DNA of 64,000 bases from NCBI RefSeq assembly GCF_040515995.1, contig NZ_CP159485.1:1-64000 (forward strand). The letters are read 5' to 3'. The notes under the pieces were generated by a model that was given only the letters and a program-made list of their open reading frames with translations, was not told the origin of the DNA and did no database searches. Both the position numbers and the translations under genes were made by a program. This document shows, piece after piece, positions 15,334 to 24,062 of the stretch; position 1 is the first letter of the stretch; every line of letters starts with the position of its first letter. This DNA comes from Proteinivorax hydrogeniformans. GTDB taxonomy: Bacteria; Bacillota; Proteinivoracia; Proteinivoracales; Proteinivoracaceae.

Positions 15334-17535
15334 ATGAATTTTACACAGGTTGAAAACCTACAACAGCTACCAGAAAAGGTGGTAAAAAGAGATGGCAGGA
15401 TGCAAGATTTCCAGCCTTCTAAAATAACTGAAGCTATAAATAAATCTTTTAGTAAGAGCAAGGAAGGAAACTATACCGATTCCCTTATCTTATCACAGAA
15501 AGTGTTGAAAGCTATAAGTCGTAAAATGGGTTTACAGGAAATTAACACCCCCACAATAGATGAAATACAAGATATAGTCGAAGATATTCTTTTAGAATCT
15601 AAGTTTACTAAATCTGCGAAAGAGTATATATCTTATCGTAGACGAAGAGACGATATAAGAGAGTCTGGAGGTAAGTTTATAAAAGACTTATCAGATATAG
15701 TGAAAAGCAAAGATACGGAAAACGCAAATATAAACGGAGACACTGCTATGGGTAAAATGTTACAAGCAGGATCTGTAGCGGCTAAGCGCCTTTGTGAAAT
15801 AAGCTTAAAAAAGGAACATATTCAAGCACATAAGGATGGATATATACATATTCATGATATGAATTTTCTTCCTTTTGGTACAAAAACATGTTTACAAATA
15901 CCGCTAGTAAAGCTGTTTAAAAAAGGTTTTAATACTGGCCATGGGTTTATTCGCCCTCCCAAAGATGTAAAAACTGCATCTGCTCTTGTTTGTATTATTA
16001 TGCAGGCAAATCAAAATGAACAGCATGGTGGACAATCTGTTAAAGCTTTAGATTCAGACTTAGCTCCTTATGTAGAGAAGACCCAGCTAAAATACATTAA
16101 TCTGTTAAAAGAACTAGACTTTGACATAGCTAAATTAGAAGAAAAAGCTTGGGAACTGACTGAAAAAGATGTAGATCAAGCTATGCAAGGTATAGTTTAT
16201 AATTTAAACACTATGCAATCTAGGGCTGGCGCTCAAGTTCCATTTACCAGCATCAACTTCGGATTAGATACAACTAGAGCTGGTAGAATGATAAGCAAGT
16301 ACCTGCTACTAAACTTTGAAAAAGGTCTTGGAAAGGGAGAAACCCCCATGTTTCCTAACCTAATATTCTCCATGGCGAAAGGTGTCAACAAAGACCCAGA
16401 AGATCCTAACTACGATCTTCGAAGACTTTCTCATAGAGTGTCATGCAAACGTTTATTCCCTAATTACTCAAACCAAGATTCTACATTTAATAAACCATTT
16501 TATAGAAGAGAAAAAGATCCACAAGTGGTAGGATATATGGGTTGTAGAACACGAGTAATGTCTAATGTTTGTGGTGATGAAGTTACCGATGGAAGAGGTA
16601 ACTTATCCTTTACTTCGATAAACTTACCTAGAGTAGCTATTGAAGCCGACGGGGATCTAGAGACGTTTTTCCATTTGTTAAAAGAAAGATTTATGCTAGT
16701 ACGCAATCAATTGCTGGAAAGATATGAAATTCAAAAAAATAAAAAGGTTAAGGAATTCCCATTTTTACTTGGGCAAAAGTTATATCATAACTCTGACCAT
16801 TTAGGCCCTGAAGACACCATTGAAGATGCTATAAAAAATGGAACGTTATCAATAGGATTTATTGGTCTTGCCGAAACACTTGTTGCCTTGACAGGAGAGC
16901 ACCATGGAGAAAGTGATGAAGCACACAGTCTCGGTGTTAAAATTGTCAGTACGTTGGATTCTTGGTGTAAATCAGAATCTCAAAAGTACACTCTTAATTT
17001 TTCGCTGCTAGCTACTCCAGCTGAGGGTCTTTCAAGTCGGTTTGTAGAGCTAGATAGAAAGCGTTTTGGAGTAATCAAAGGTGTTACGGATAAACAATGG
17101 TACACTAACTCATTCCATATTCCGGTAGAATATAACATTTCTGCTTACAAAAAAATTGAAAAAGAGTCAGTTTATAATCAGTATACGCCTGCTGGGCATA
17201 TAAACTATGTGGAGTTAGAAAATGCTCCTAAGGGCAACTTAGATGCTTTTGAGCAATTAGTTAACGCTGCTTTTGATAATGACTGTGGTTACTTTAGTGT
17301 AAACTTCCCTGTAGACCAGTGCATGGGTGAAAACTGTTCATATATAGGAATTATAGATGAACAAGGCTGCCCAAAGTGCAAATCTAAAAAAGTAAGAAGA
17401 ATAAGAAGAGTAACTGGATATTTAGGAATTTATGAAGAAAGTTATGAAAGTGGAGAGAAAAGTTCTTTCTTTAATAATGGTAAGTATAACGAGGCTAAAA
17501 ACAGAGTAGCTCATCTTAATAACTTTAACAAATAA
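15334..17535 (+). CDS. nrdD: Anaerobic ribonucleoside-triphosphate reductase (class III)
   Basis: Glycyl-radical enzyme of 733 aa that reduces ribonucleoside triphosphates to dNTPs in anaerobic cells. An N-terminal ATP-cone (about residues 15-105) gives allosteric control. The C-terminus has the zinc cysteines C663, C668, C679 and C682, and the radical glycine G695 in RVTGYLG. The enzyme is destroyed by oxygen, which supports an anaerobic lifestyle. The cell also has class II NrdJ at 60986. Confidence 0.96.
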   Translation: MNFTQVENLQQLPEKVVKRDGRMQDFQPSKITEAINKSFSKSKEGNYTDSLILSQKVLKAISRKMGLQEINTPTIDEIQDIVEDILLESKFTKSAKEYISYRRRRDDIRESGGKFIKDLSDIVKSKDTENANINGDTAMGKMLQAGSVAAKRLCEISLKKEHIQAHKDGYIHIHDMNFLPFGTKTCLQIPLVKLFKKGFNTGHGFIRPPKDVKTASALVCIIMQANQNEQHGGQSVKALDSDLAPYVEKTQLKYINLLKELDFDIAKLEEKAWELTEKDVDQAMQGIVYNLNTMQSRAGAQVPFTSINFGLDTTRAGRMISKYLLLNFEKGLGKGETPMFPNLIFSMAKGVNKDPEDPNYDLRRLSHRVSCKRLFPNYSNQDSTFNKPFYRREKDPQVVGYMGCRTRVMSNVCGDEVTDGRGNLSFTSINLPRVAIEADGDLETFFHLLKERFMLVRNQLLERYEIQKNKKVKEFPFLLGQKLYHNSDHLGPEDTIEDAIKNGTLSIGFIGLAETLVALTGEHHGESDEAHSLGVKIVSTLDSWCKSESQKYTLNFSLLATPAEGLSSRFVELDRKRFGVIKGVTDKQWYTNSFHIPVEYNISAYKKIEKESVYNQYTPAGHINYVELENAPKGNLDAFEQLVNAAFDNDCGYFSVNFPVDQCMGENCSYIGIIDEQGCPKCKSKKVRRIRRVTGYLGIYEESYESGEKSSFFNNGKYNEAKNRVAHLNNFNK

Positions 17536-17540
17536 ACTAT

Positions 17541-17574
17541 TAGAAACCTACCTTTTAAAAAAGGTAGGTTTCTT
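17541..17574 (+). terminator. Terminator after nrdD
   Basis: AGAAACCTACCTTTT and AAAAGGTAGGTTTCT form a perfect stem of about 14 bp, followed by TTGGTTTT. It ends the nrdGD operon before the NHEJ genes. Confidence 0.85.
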
Positions 17575-17638
17575 TGGTTTTAGCTGTGAATATATATTGT
17601 TATATTGGTAAACGCTAACACAAAAAGGGGTGATAGCT

Positions 17639-18460
17639 TTGAGAACAATGTGGAAAGGCGCCGTAAGTTTTGGACTTGTCAATGTTCCTATCAAAATGTT
17701 TACGGCAACGGAGAATAAGTCAGTTAAGTTTAGAAATTTACATAAGGACTGTAACACTCCGATTAAATATCAAAGGGTTTGTCCAAACTGCGAACGTGAG
17801 GTTGAAAGTGAAGAAATAGTAAGAGGCTATGAGTATCAAAAAGGGACTTTTGTAGTGATAAACGACGAGGATATAGAAGCTATACCAAACGAGAACACGA
17901 AGTCAATTGACATTATGGACTTTGTAAACCTTAAGGATATAGACCCTGTCTTCTTTGATAAAACTTATTACCTAGCTCCAGAAGAAACAGGAAAAAAAGC
18001 TTATAACCTTTTGACTGAAGCACTATCTAAGACAAAAAGGGTTGCGGTAGCAAAGGTTGTCATAAGGTCAAAAGAATCACTGGTTGCTATAAGAGTATAT
18101 AAAGGTACCTTAGTGTTAGAAACAATGCATTTTCCTGATGAAGTTAGAAATGTAAAAGAAGTACCAGGTGTAGGAGAAAAAGTGAAAGTGTCTGATAACG
18201 AACTAGATATGGCAAAAGAACTAATAGAAAAGCTTTCGGCAAAATTTGACCCTGAAAAGTATACCGATGAGTATAGAAACCAACTAATGAGTCTCATCGA
18301 ACAAAAAGTACAAGGGAAAGAGATTGCTCAACCTAAAGCAAAAAGAGATGATAGCGTAGTGGACTTAATGGAAGCTTTAGAGAGTAGCCTAAATGCCGTC
18401 AAAAAAGAAGCTGTTACTAGCAGTAACAAGAAGAAACCTAGAAAAAAGAAAACTGGTTAA
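17639..18460 (+). CDS. ku: Ku protein, bacterial non-homologous end joining
   Basis: Ring-forming DNA-end binding protein of 273 aa that recruits ligase D in bacterial NHEJ. The N-terminus MRTMWKGAVSFGLVNVPIK is the classic Ku start, which fixes the TTG at 17639 as start, with AAGGGGTG about 6 bases upstream; the GTG at 17630 lies in that site. The single Ku core fills most of the protein, and the tail is a lysine-rich extension (KKKPRKKKTG) that in relatives modulates DNA binding. The ligase gene starts one base after the stop, so the three genes act as a unit. Confidence 0.95.
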   Translation: MRTMWKGAVSFGLVNVPIKMFTATENKSVKFRNLHKDCNTPIKYQRVCPNCEREVESEEIVRGYEYQKGTFVVINDEDIEAIPNENTKSIDIMDFVNLKDIDPVFFDKTYYLAPEETGKKAYNLLTEALSKTKRVAVAKVVIRSKESLVAIRVYKGTLVLETMHFPDEVRNVKEVPGVGEKVKVSDNELDMAKELIEKLSAKFDPEKYTDEYRNQLMSLIEQKVQGKEIAQPKAKRDDSVVDLMEALESSLNAVKKEAVTSSNKKKPRKKKTG

Positions 18461-18461
18461 A

Positions 18462-19361
18462 ATGAAACAAATTACCCCAATGGAGCCAGTTTTAAAATAC
18501 GATTTAATCAACTGCAATGATAGTATCTATCAAGTCAAATGGGATGGCATAAGAATATTAACATATAAAGAAAACAAAGATATTTATCTAACTACAAGAA
18601 AGGGCAAGGATAAAACAAATGTCTTCCCAGAGATTCAGGAACTAAAACAACTATCATCTACTTTTGTTTTAGACGGTGAAGCTATAATAATTGAAGAAGG
18701 ATTTAACGATTTTTCTAAAATTCTAACCAGAAATCAATTGAAAAACAAACATCAAATAAATATCGCCATAAAAGAGCAACCTATAACCTATATGGTTTTT
18801 GACATAATATACTTAAACGGTAAGTGGTTATCTAACTTACCTTACTCAGAACGATACAAAATATTAACGCAAGAGATTGAAATCAAAAACCTCAATCATA
18901 CAAAGGTATGTAAAAACTATGATGACGGGGAAAGCTTATTTAAAGGCACTAAACTACAAAAATTAGAAGGTGTTTTAGAAAAAGACTTGAAAAGCAAATA
19001 CACCTTTACCAAAAGTAAGTATTGGAAAAAGTATAAACATACTAATGATATTGATGCCTTTGTAGGAGGTATATATATCAAAAATAACACAATATCTTCA
19101 CTAGCTCTAGGAACGAAAGAAAATGGGTTCCTTAGGTATATAGGCAATGTAGGAGTAGGACTTGATAACGAAAACATCAAAGAAATACTTTCCCTTGCTA
19201 ACAGTTTAGTATCTTTAGAAAGTCCCTTTAAAAACAAAAAGATAAAAAAGCATATTTTTTTAAAGCCTAATATAAAAGTTAATGTAGAGTTTATGCAATG
19301 GACTCCCCATAAAACCATGAGGTCGCCAGTTTTTAGAGGAATAAAGAAGGAGAATGTTTGA
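18462..19361 (+). CDS. ligD: ATP-dependent DNA ligase, LigD ligase domain
   Basis: Stand-alone ATP-dependent ligase of 299 aa for NHEJ. The adenylation motif is KWDGIR near residues 25-30, with the nucleotide-accepting Lys; DGEAIII (near 72) and the later TLRYIG-like segment (NGFLRYIGNVGVG) fit the nucleotidyltransferase and OB folds. In many bacteria this domain is fused to polymerase and phosphoesterase in one LigD; here it is separate. The start at 18462 (MKQITPMEP) fits family N-termini, but no strong ribosome site is seen, so translation is probably coupled to ku. Its stop overlaps the next start. Confidence 0.9.
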   Translation: MKQITPMEPVLKYDLINCNDSIYQVKWDGIRILTYKENKDIYLTTRKGKDKTNVFPEIQELKQLSSTFVLDGEAIIIEEGFNDFSKILTRNQLKNKHQINIAIKEQPITYMVFDIIYLNGKWLSNLPYSERYKILTQEIEIKNLNHTKVCKNYDDGESLFKGTKLQKLEGVLEKDLKSKYTFTKSKYWKKYKHTNDIDAFVGGIYIKNNTISSLALGTKENGFLRYIGNVGVGLDNENIKEILSLANSLVSLESPFKNKKIKKHIFLKPNIKVNVEFMQWTPHKTMRSPVFRGIKKENV

Positions 19362-20269
19362 TGAACTACTTAAAAATTGGAGATAAAGAGGTTAGGGTGA
19401 CTAATCTGGATAAGGTTTACGATGACAAAAATAATATAAGTAAAAAGGATTGCATCAACTACTACATAAAAGTCTTTCCTTATATAAAACCCTTTATTGA
19501 AAATAGGCCTGTTTCTTTAAAAAGATTTCCAAATGGATTTAATGATAAAGGGTTTTACCAAAAAAATGTTGATGAAACATTTCCTAAGTGGATACAAGTA
19601 GTAGAAAAAAAAGGATTAGAAAAGTACCCTCTAATTAACAATATTGAAACATTCATTTACTTGACTAACCTAGGCACAATTGAGTTTCACCCATGGATGT
19701 CCACTATACATGATTTAGAAGCTCCAGAGTATGGAGTGTTTGATATAGACCCAATGAAGCGTTTTACCTTTAAAGAAGTAATCAAGGTGGCAAAAACTAT
19801 TTATAGCGTTTTAGAATTATTGAAACTAAAATCTGCTGCTAAGTTGTCTGGCTCTACCGGTATTCAAATTTACCTTCCGGTAAAAGATGGTTATAGCTAT
19901 GAAAGAGTTAGGGAGTTAGTTAGAAAAATATCTGTTGTAGTTAACAATAAGTTAAGTGATACAACAACACTTGTAAGAAAACGTGAACTTAGGTCTGAAA
20001 AAATATATTTAGATTTTCTGCAAAATGTCAAAGGCCAAACTATAGTTGCTCCTTTTAGCATAAGACCTAAACCAAAAGCGCCGATATCAGTTCCTGTTTG
20101 TTGGGATAAGATGTTAAAAAGCGATACTGTTAATAGCGCTCAGCATTACAATATAAACAACATAGACTTGCAAGAGATAAAAGAAGGTCACCACTTATTT
20201 ATGGAGATTCTTTCACAAAAACAAGAAATTGAACCTGCTGAAAACATATTATCAAAAATATTAAAATAG
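19361..20269 (+). CDS. LigD-type primase-polymerase
   Basis: Stand-alone archaeo-eukaryotic-primase-type polymerase of 302 aa, matching the LigD polymerase domain that fills gaps at broken ends and prefers ribonucleotides. The metal-binding FDIDP motif is near residue 128. The KLSGSTGIQIYLPVK stretch around 165 and VAPFSIRPKPKAP near 228 are typical. The ATG overlaps the ligase TGA as TGATG, with AAGGAG about 8 bases upstream; the in-frame TTG at 19358 is less likely. No phosphoesterase module is present in or near the cassette. Confidence 0.92.
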   Translation: MNYLKIGDKEVRVTNLDKVYDDKNNISKKDCINYYIKVFPYIKPFIENRPVSLKRFPNGFNDKGFYQKNVDETFPKWIQVVEKKGLEKYPLINNIETFIYLTNLGTIEFHPWMSTIHDLEAPEYGVFDIDPMKRFTFKEVIKVAKTIYSVLELLKLKSAAKLSGSTGIQIYLPVKDGYSYERVRELVRKISVVVNNKLSDTTTLVRKRELRSEKIYLDFLQNVKGQTIVAPFSIRPKPKAPISVPVCWDKMLKSDTVNSAQHYNINNIDLQEIKEGHHLFMEILSQKQEIEPAENILSKILK

Positions 20270-20412
20270 TCTAAAAAAGAGGATTTAAACATAAAATCAC
20301 GAAATAATACATAAAATTTTTTTTAAATAAAACTTTCAAAATATTAAAACATAAAAGGAGGACGGTTCTACGGTTTAACTGGAAATAAAAACTAGCCAAG
20401 GAGGAGATTGTT
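20270..20412 (+). promoter_or_regulatory. Leader of the EF-G paralogue with an orphan Shine-Dalgarno
   Basis: AT-rich 143-bp gap. AAAAGGAGG (20353-20361) is a perfect ribosome site, but no ATG, GTG or TTG follows at usable distance. The downstream frame would read TVLRFNWK and stop. The true EF-G ribosome site GAGGAG is at 20401-20406. The first SD may belong to a leader peptide with an unusual start or to a vestige; I see no strong hairpin. Confidence 0.35.
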
Positions 20413-22494
20413 TTGAATAAGCACCCTGTTGAAAAGATCAGAAACATAGGGATTATTTCCCATGGAGGTGCAGGAAAAACGTCGCTGGTAGAGAGTTTAT
20501 TGTTTACAGCTGGTGCAGTTAAAAGACTAGGGAGAGTTGATGAAGGTACTAGTATCATGGATTATGACAAAGAGGAAATAAAAAGGAAGATAACTATAAA
20601 TACTTCTTTAGCTCCATGTCAATACAACGACTGTAAATTCAATCTAATAGATACCCCAGGTTACTTTGATTTTGTAGGTGAACTTAAAGGGGCTTTAAGG
20701 GTAGCAGACAGCAGTATACTAGTAATGTGCGCTGCTTCTGGAGTTGAGGTTGGGACAGAGCTGGCTTATGACTACTCAACAGAATACCAGCTTCCGAAAC
20801 TAGCTTTTATTAATAAAATGGACCGAGAAAACGCAAACTTCAATCAAGTTTTAGATCAAGTGAAGGAAAAGTTCGATAAAACTTTAGTCGTCCCTTTAAC
20901 TATTCCTATAGGTCAAGCTGAGAGCTTTGAAGGCATTGTGGATATATATAACCTTAAGGCTACCTCGTACAAGGATTTAAAGGGGGAAGAGATAGAAATC
21001 CCTGAAAGTCTAAAAGAGGAAATAGAAATGCACCGAGAAGCGTTAATAGAAGCTGCCGCAGAAGGTGATGATGAGCTGTTAATGAAGTGCCTTGAGGGTG
21101 AAGAGCTTACTAAAGAGGAAGTACTACTTGGTCTTAAAAAAGGTGTTAAAAATGGAAAGGTATTACCTGTCTTAGCTGGATCAGCATATAAAAATATGGG
21201 AGTTGATATACTTTTAGAGTATGCCATTACACTAATGCCATCTCCTCTAGAAAGAGGAGAATTAACAGCGTTTGATGATGGTAAAGAGATATCCATCAAA
21301 GTAGATAAAGGCGAAGACTTTACTGCTTTAGTTTTTAAGACTATGGCTGATCCATATGTAGGAAAGTTAACTTTTTTTAGGGTATATTCAGGGGTTTTGG
21401 AATCGGACTCCCAGATTTATAATGCCAGCAAAGGAACAACAGAAAGAGTAGGTCAGCTGTTTTTAATGCAAGGGAAAGATCAGATGCCTGTAGACTATGT
21501 TCAAGCTGGTGATATAGCTGCTGTTGCAAAACTTCAAGAGACAGGTACAGGAGATACGCTATGTAAGGATAAAAGTGAGATCAGAATAGAACCAATTAAC
21601 TACCCTAAACCTGTAATTTCTTTTGCTGTTGAGCCCAAATCCAAAAATGACGAAGAAAAAGTTGGTATGGGGATAGCTAAGTTTCTAGAGGAAGATCCAA
21701 CTATAACAGTGGAAAGAAATAAAGAAACAAAAGAAACAATACTATCGGGCATGGGTGAAATGCATCTAGACATTCTAGTTAACCGTCTATCTTCGAAGTT
21801 TGGTGTAGAAGTGGAATTAAAAAAGCCTAGAATCCCTTATAAAGAAACTCTAAAAAGCAAGATAAAAGTAGAGGGCAAGCATAAGAAACAATCTGGCGGT
21901 AGGGGGCAGTTTGGGCATGTATGGATTGAGTTTGAGCCATTAACTAGAGGGGAGCAGTTCGAGTTTGTAGATAAAATTTTCGGAGGAGCTGTTCCTAGAA
22001 ATTATATTCCAGCAGTAGAAAAAGGTTTAATTGAAGCAATGGAAGAAGGGGTAATAGCAGGATACCCTGTTGTAGATATAAAAGCTACGCTATTTGATGG
22101 TTCATATCACAGTGTAGATTCCTCAGAGATGGCATTTAAAATTGCCGCTTCTCAGGCGTTTAAGGAAGCAATGCTAAAGGGGCAAGCCTCAATTTTAGAG
22201 CCAATCATGGATGTAGAAGTAACTGTGGATGAGCAGTTTATGGGTGATATTATGGGTGATATGAATTCTAGAAGAGGGAAAATCATTGGTATGGACCCGT
22301 TATCAGGTAACATGCAGAAAATAAAAGCTCAAGTACCTTTAGCGGAGATGTATCAATACAGCATTGACTTAAGATCTAAAACTCAAGGTAGGGGTCACTT
22401 TACTATGGAATACTCGCACTACGAAGAAGTACCTCCTCAAGTGGCTCAAGAAATAGTTAAAGAAAAAGAAGGTGTAGAAGTAGCAGGAAAATAA
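20413..22494 (+). CDS. Elongation factor G-like GTPase (EF-G paralogue)
   Basis: Translational GTPase of 693 aa with full EF-G domain length. G1 reads SHGGAGKTS near residue 16 and G4 reads NKMD near 136. G3 is DTPGYFDF, with Tyr where canonical EF-G and EF-Tu have the catalytic His (DTPGH). This variant is known in EF-G paralogues often named FusA2 or EF-G-like, whose roles are poorly defined. The gene is not in the str operon context of true fusA, so a second canonical EF-G is expected elsewhere. TTG start chosen from the GAGGAG site 6 bases upstream. Confidence 0.9.
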   Translation: MNKHPVEKIRNIGIISHGGAGKTSLVESLLFTAGAVKRLGRVDEGTSIMDYDKEEIKRKITINTSLAPCQYNDCKFNLIDTPGYFDFVGELKGALRVADSSILVMCAASGVEVGTELAYDYSTEYQLPKLAFINKMDRENANFNQVLDQVKEKFDKTLVVPLTIPIGQAESFEGIVDIYNLKATSYKDLKGEEIEIPESLKEEIEMHREALIEAAAEGDDELLMKCLEGEELTKEEVLLGLKKGVKNGKVLPVLAGSAYKNMGVDILLEYAITLMPSPLERGELTAFDDGKEISIKVDKGEDFTALVFKTMADPYVGKLTFFRVYSGVLESDSQIYNASKGTTERVGQLFLMQGKDQMPVDYVQAGDIAAVAKLQETGTGDTLCKDKSEIRIEPINYPKPVISFAVEPKSKNDEEKVGMGIAKFLEEDPTITVERNKETKETILSGMGEMHLDILVNRLSSKFGVEVELKKPRIPYKETLKSKIKVEGKHKKQSGGRGQFGHVWIEFEPLTRGEQFEFVDKIFGGAVPRNYIPAVEKGLIEAMEEGVIAGYPVVDIKATLFDGSYHSVDSSEMAFKIAASQAFKEAMLKGQASILEPIMDVEVTVDEQFMGDIMGDMNSRRGKIIGMDPLSGNMQKIKAQVPLAEMYQYSIDLRSKTQGRGHFTMEYSHYEEVPPQVAQEIVKEKEGVEVAGK

Positions 22495-22501
22495 AATAAA
22501 T

Positions 22502-22537
22502 AAGGTCTAGGTAAATCCTAGACCTAGACTATTTTTT
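22502..22537 (+). terminator. Terminator after the EF-G paralogue
   Basis: AGGTCTAGG and CCTAGACCT form a 9-bp stem with a TAAAT loop, followed after a few bases by ATTTTTT. Confidence 0.75.
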
Positions 22538-22620
22538 CTAAGTATTTTCATTAGGAAATAATTTGGTATAATAGTAATAGCTTTAAAATTGATTTACGAG
22601 GAGTAGGGAGGAGTAATAAC

Positions 22621-23763
22621 ATGCAAACTAAGTATTTAGCGTTACCAGGGCCTACAAGTGTTGACAATGAAGTTCTTAAGGAAATGGCTTCGGAGGTATT
22701 TAATCATAGAGGTAAAGAGTTCTCAAAGATTCTTGCAAATTTAACAGCTAAAACCCAACAGTTTTTAAACACTAAAAATGAGCTTCACTATCTAACTGCT
22801 TCAGGAACAGGAGCTATGGAGTGTGCTATAGTTAATAGCTTTTCAAAAGGGGACAAGGTATTAGCTCTTATAAACGGTGCCTTCGGGCAGAGGTATGCTG
22901 ATATAGCTAAAAGTTATGGTTTAGATGTTATAGAGTTTTACGGTAAGTGGGGACAAAGTTTTGACTATGATAAGCTTAAAGAAACAGTGGAAAATATAAA
23001 TGACCTAGCAGGGATCACTGTTATTCAAGGGGAGACTTCTACAGGAGTAGTAAACGACTTAAAGAAGATAAGCGAGATAAAAAATGATAAAACCTTGCTA
23101 ATTGTTGATGGAATAAGCTCTATAGGAGCTGAAAACATCGATATAGACGGTTGGGGTATAGATGTTGTAATTACAGGTAGCCAAAAAGTACTAGCTTTGC
23201 CTCCTGGTCTAGCTATTATCTGTTTAAGTAAAAAGGCCTTAGAGGCATATAGACAAAGTGACCTGCCTAAATACTATTGGGATATAGGCAAGTATAAAAA
23301 GTTTACAGAGATAGGACAAACACCTTATACACCTGCCATATCTTTGATTAAAGCTGCTGAAAAGCAAATAGAAAAAATAGCTAATCAAGGAATGGATAGC
23401 GAAGTTAAAAGACACGAAACTATAGCCAACATGGTAAGGGAAGGTATCAAGGCTTTAGGTTTGGAGCTATTTAACGAAAAAGGGTGCCGCTCTAATGTTG
23501 TAACACCAATAAAGCCACCTGAAGGTATAAAAGTATCTCAAATACGTAAACTAATGTTAGATAAATATAAAGTTGAGGTAGCAGGAGGACAGGGGAAATT
23601 AAAAGAATCTGTTTTTAGGATAGGGCATTTAGGAAACGTGGATCCTTTATTTGTAATATCTGTTTTAACAGCGTTGGAAATGTCTTTGATAGAATTAGGG
23701 CATAATGTTAAACTAGGCACTGCAGTTACAGCAGCCCAAAAAGCACTATGTAATTCCAAATAG
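22621..23763 (+). CDS. Class V aminotransferase (serine/alanine-glyoxylate type)
   Basis: PLP-dependent aminotransferase of 380 aa, alanine-glyoxylate / serine-pyruvate family. The PLP lysine is in TGSQKVLALPPG near residue 190, the cofactor-phosphate region is TASGTGAMECA near 60-70, and the Asp contact is VDGISSIGAE near 162. Relatives in Clostridia are often next to serA and may make or use serine. Here the next gene is serS, which fits a serine theme, but substrates cannot be read from sequence. TATAAT at 22567-22572 is a possible -10; the -35 is poor. Confidence 0.85.
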   Translation: MQTKYLALPGPTSVDNEVLKEMASEVFNHRGKEFSKILANLTAKTQQFLNTKNELHYLTASGTGAMECAIVNSFSKGDKVLALINGAFGQRYADIAKSYGLDVIEFYGKWGQSFDYDKLKETVENINDLAGITVIQGETSTGVVNDLKKISEIKNDKTLLIVDGISSIGAENIDIDGWGIDVVITGSQKVLALPPGLAIICLSKKALEAYRQSDLPKYYWDIGKYKKFTEIGQTPYTPAISLIKAAEKQIEKIANQGMDSEVKRHETIANMVREGIKALGLELFNEKGCRSNVVTPIKPPEGIKVSQIRKLMLDKYKVEVAGGQGKLKESVFRIGHLGNVDPLFVISVLTALEMSLIELGHNVKLGTAVTAAQKALCNSK

Positions 23764-23766
23764 TTC

Positions 23767-24032
23767 TTGACTTTTTTATGATTAGATGGTAATTTTACAT
23801 TTAAGTTATGAAAAAATAAAATAGACAGTTATGAGGAAAAGTAGTTATAAAAGAGCTACCCAGAGAGTCGGTGATAGCTGGAAACCGATTAGCTTATTAT
23901 AATGAATCCACCTCTTTGTGATTAAATTAGGGTGATTCCTTTATAAATTATTAAAGTGGACTGTTTTCAGTCAAACAGGGTGGCAACGCGGAATTTTCGT
24001 CCCTGACCTTATAAGGTCAGGGACTTTTTATA
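23767..24032 (+). promoter_or_regulatory. T-box riboswitch, serine tRNA sensing, with promoter and terminator
   Basis: Leader of serS. Promoter TTGACT (23767-23772), 17 bp, TAATTT (23790-23795). Stem I contains AGAGAGTCGGTGATAGC near 23862-23878. In the specifier loop GAA is followed by TCC (23907-23909), a serine codon. The T-box proper AGGGTGGCAACGCGG is at 23977-23991. The terminator pairs GTCCCTGACCTTA with TAAGGTCAGGGAC (23999-24025), then TTTTT. Uncharged tRNA-Ser would favour antitermination and serS expression. A matching tRNA-Ser(GGA), which reads UCC, lies at 26346. Confidence 0.93.
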
Positions 24033-24062
24033 TTTTAAAACTATTTTAAGGGAGGCTATCAA

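Noticed and set aside
17588-17617. Sigma-G-like promoter before ku (GAATA and GGTAAACGCTA)
   Set aside because: Ku is forespore-expressed in Bacillus, but the -10 here matches the consensus poorly, so I do not call it.
18393-18461. Longer ligase start inside ku
   Set aside because: The extension translates the Lys-rich ku tail in another frame and does not resemble ligase N-termini; ATG at 18462 gives the family-like start.
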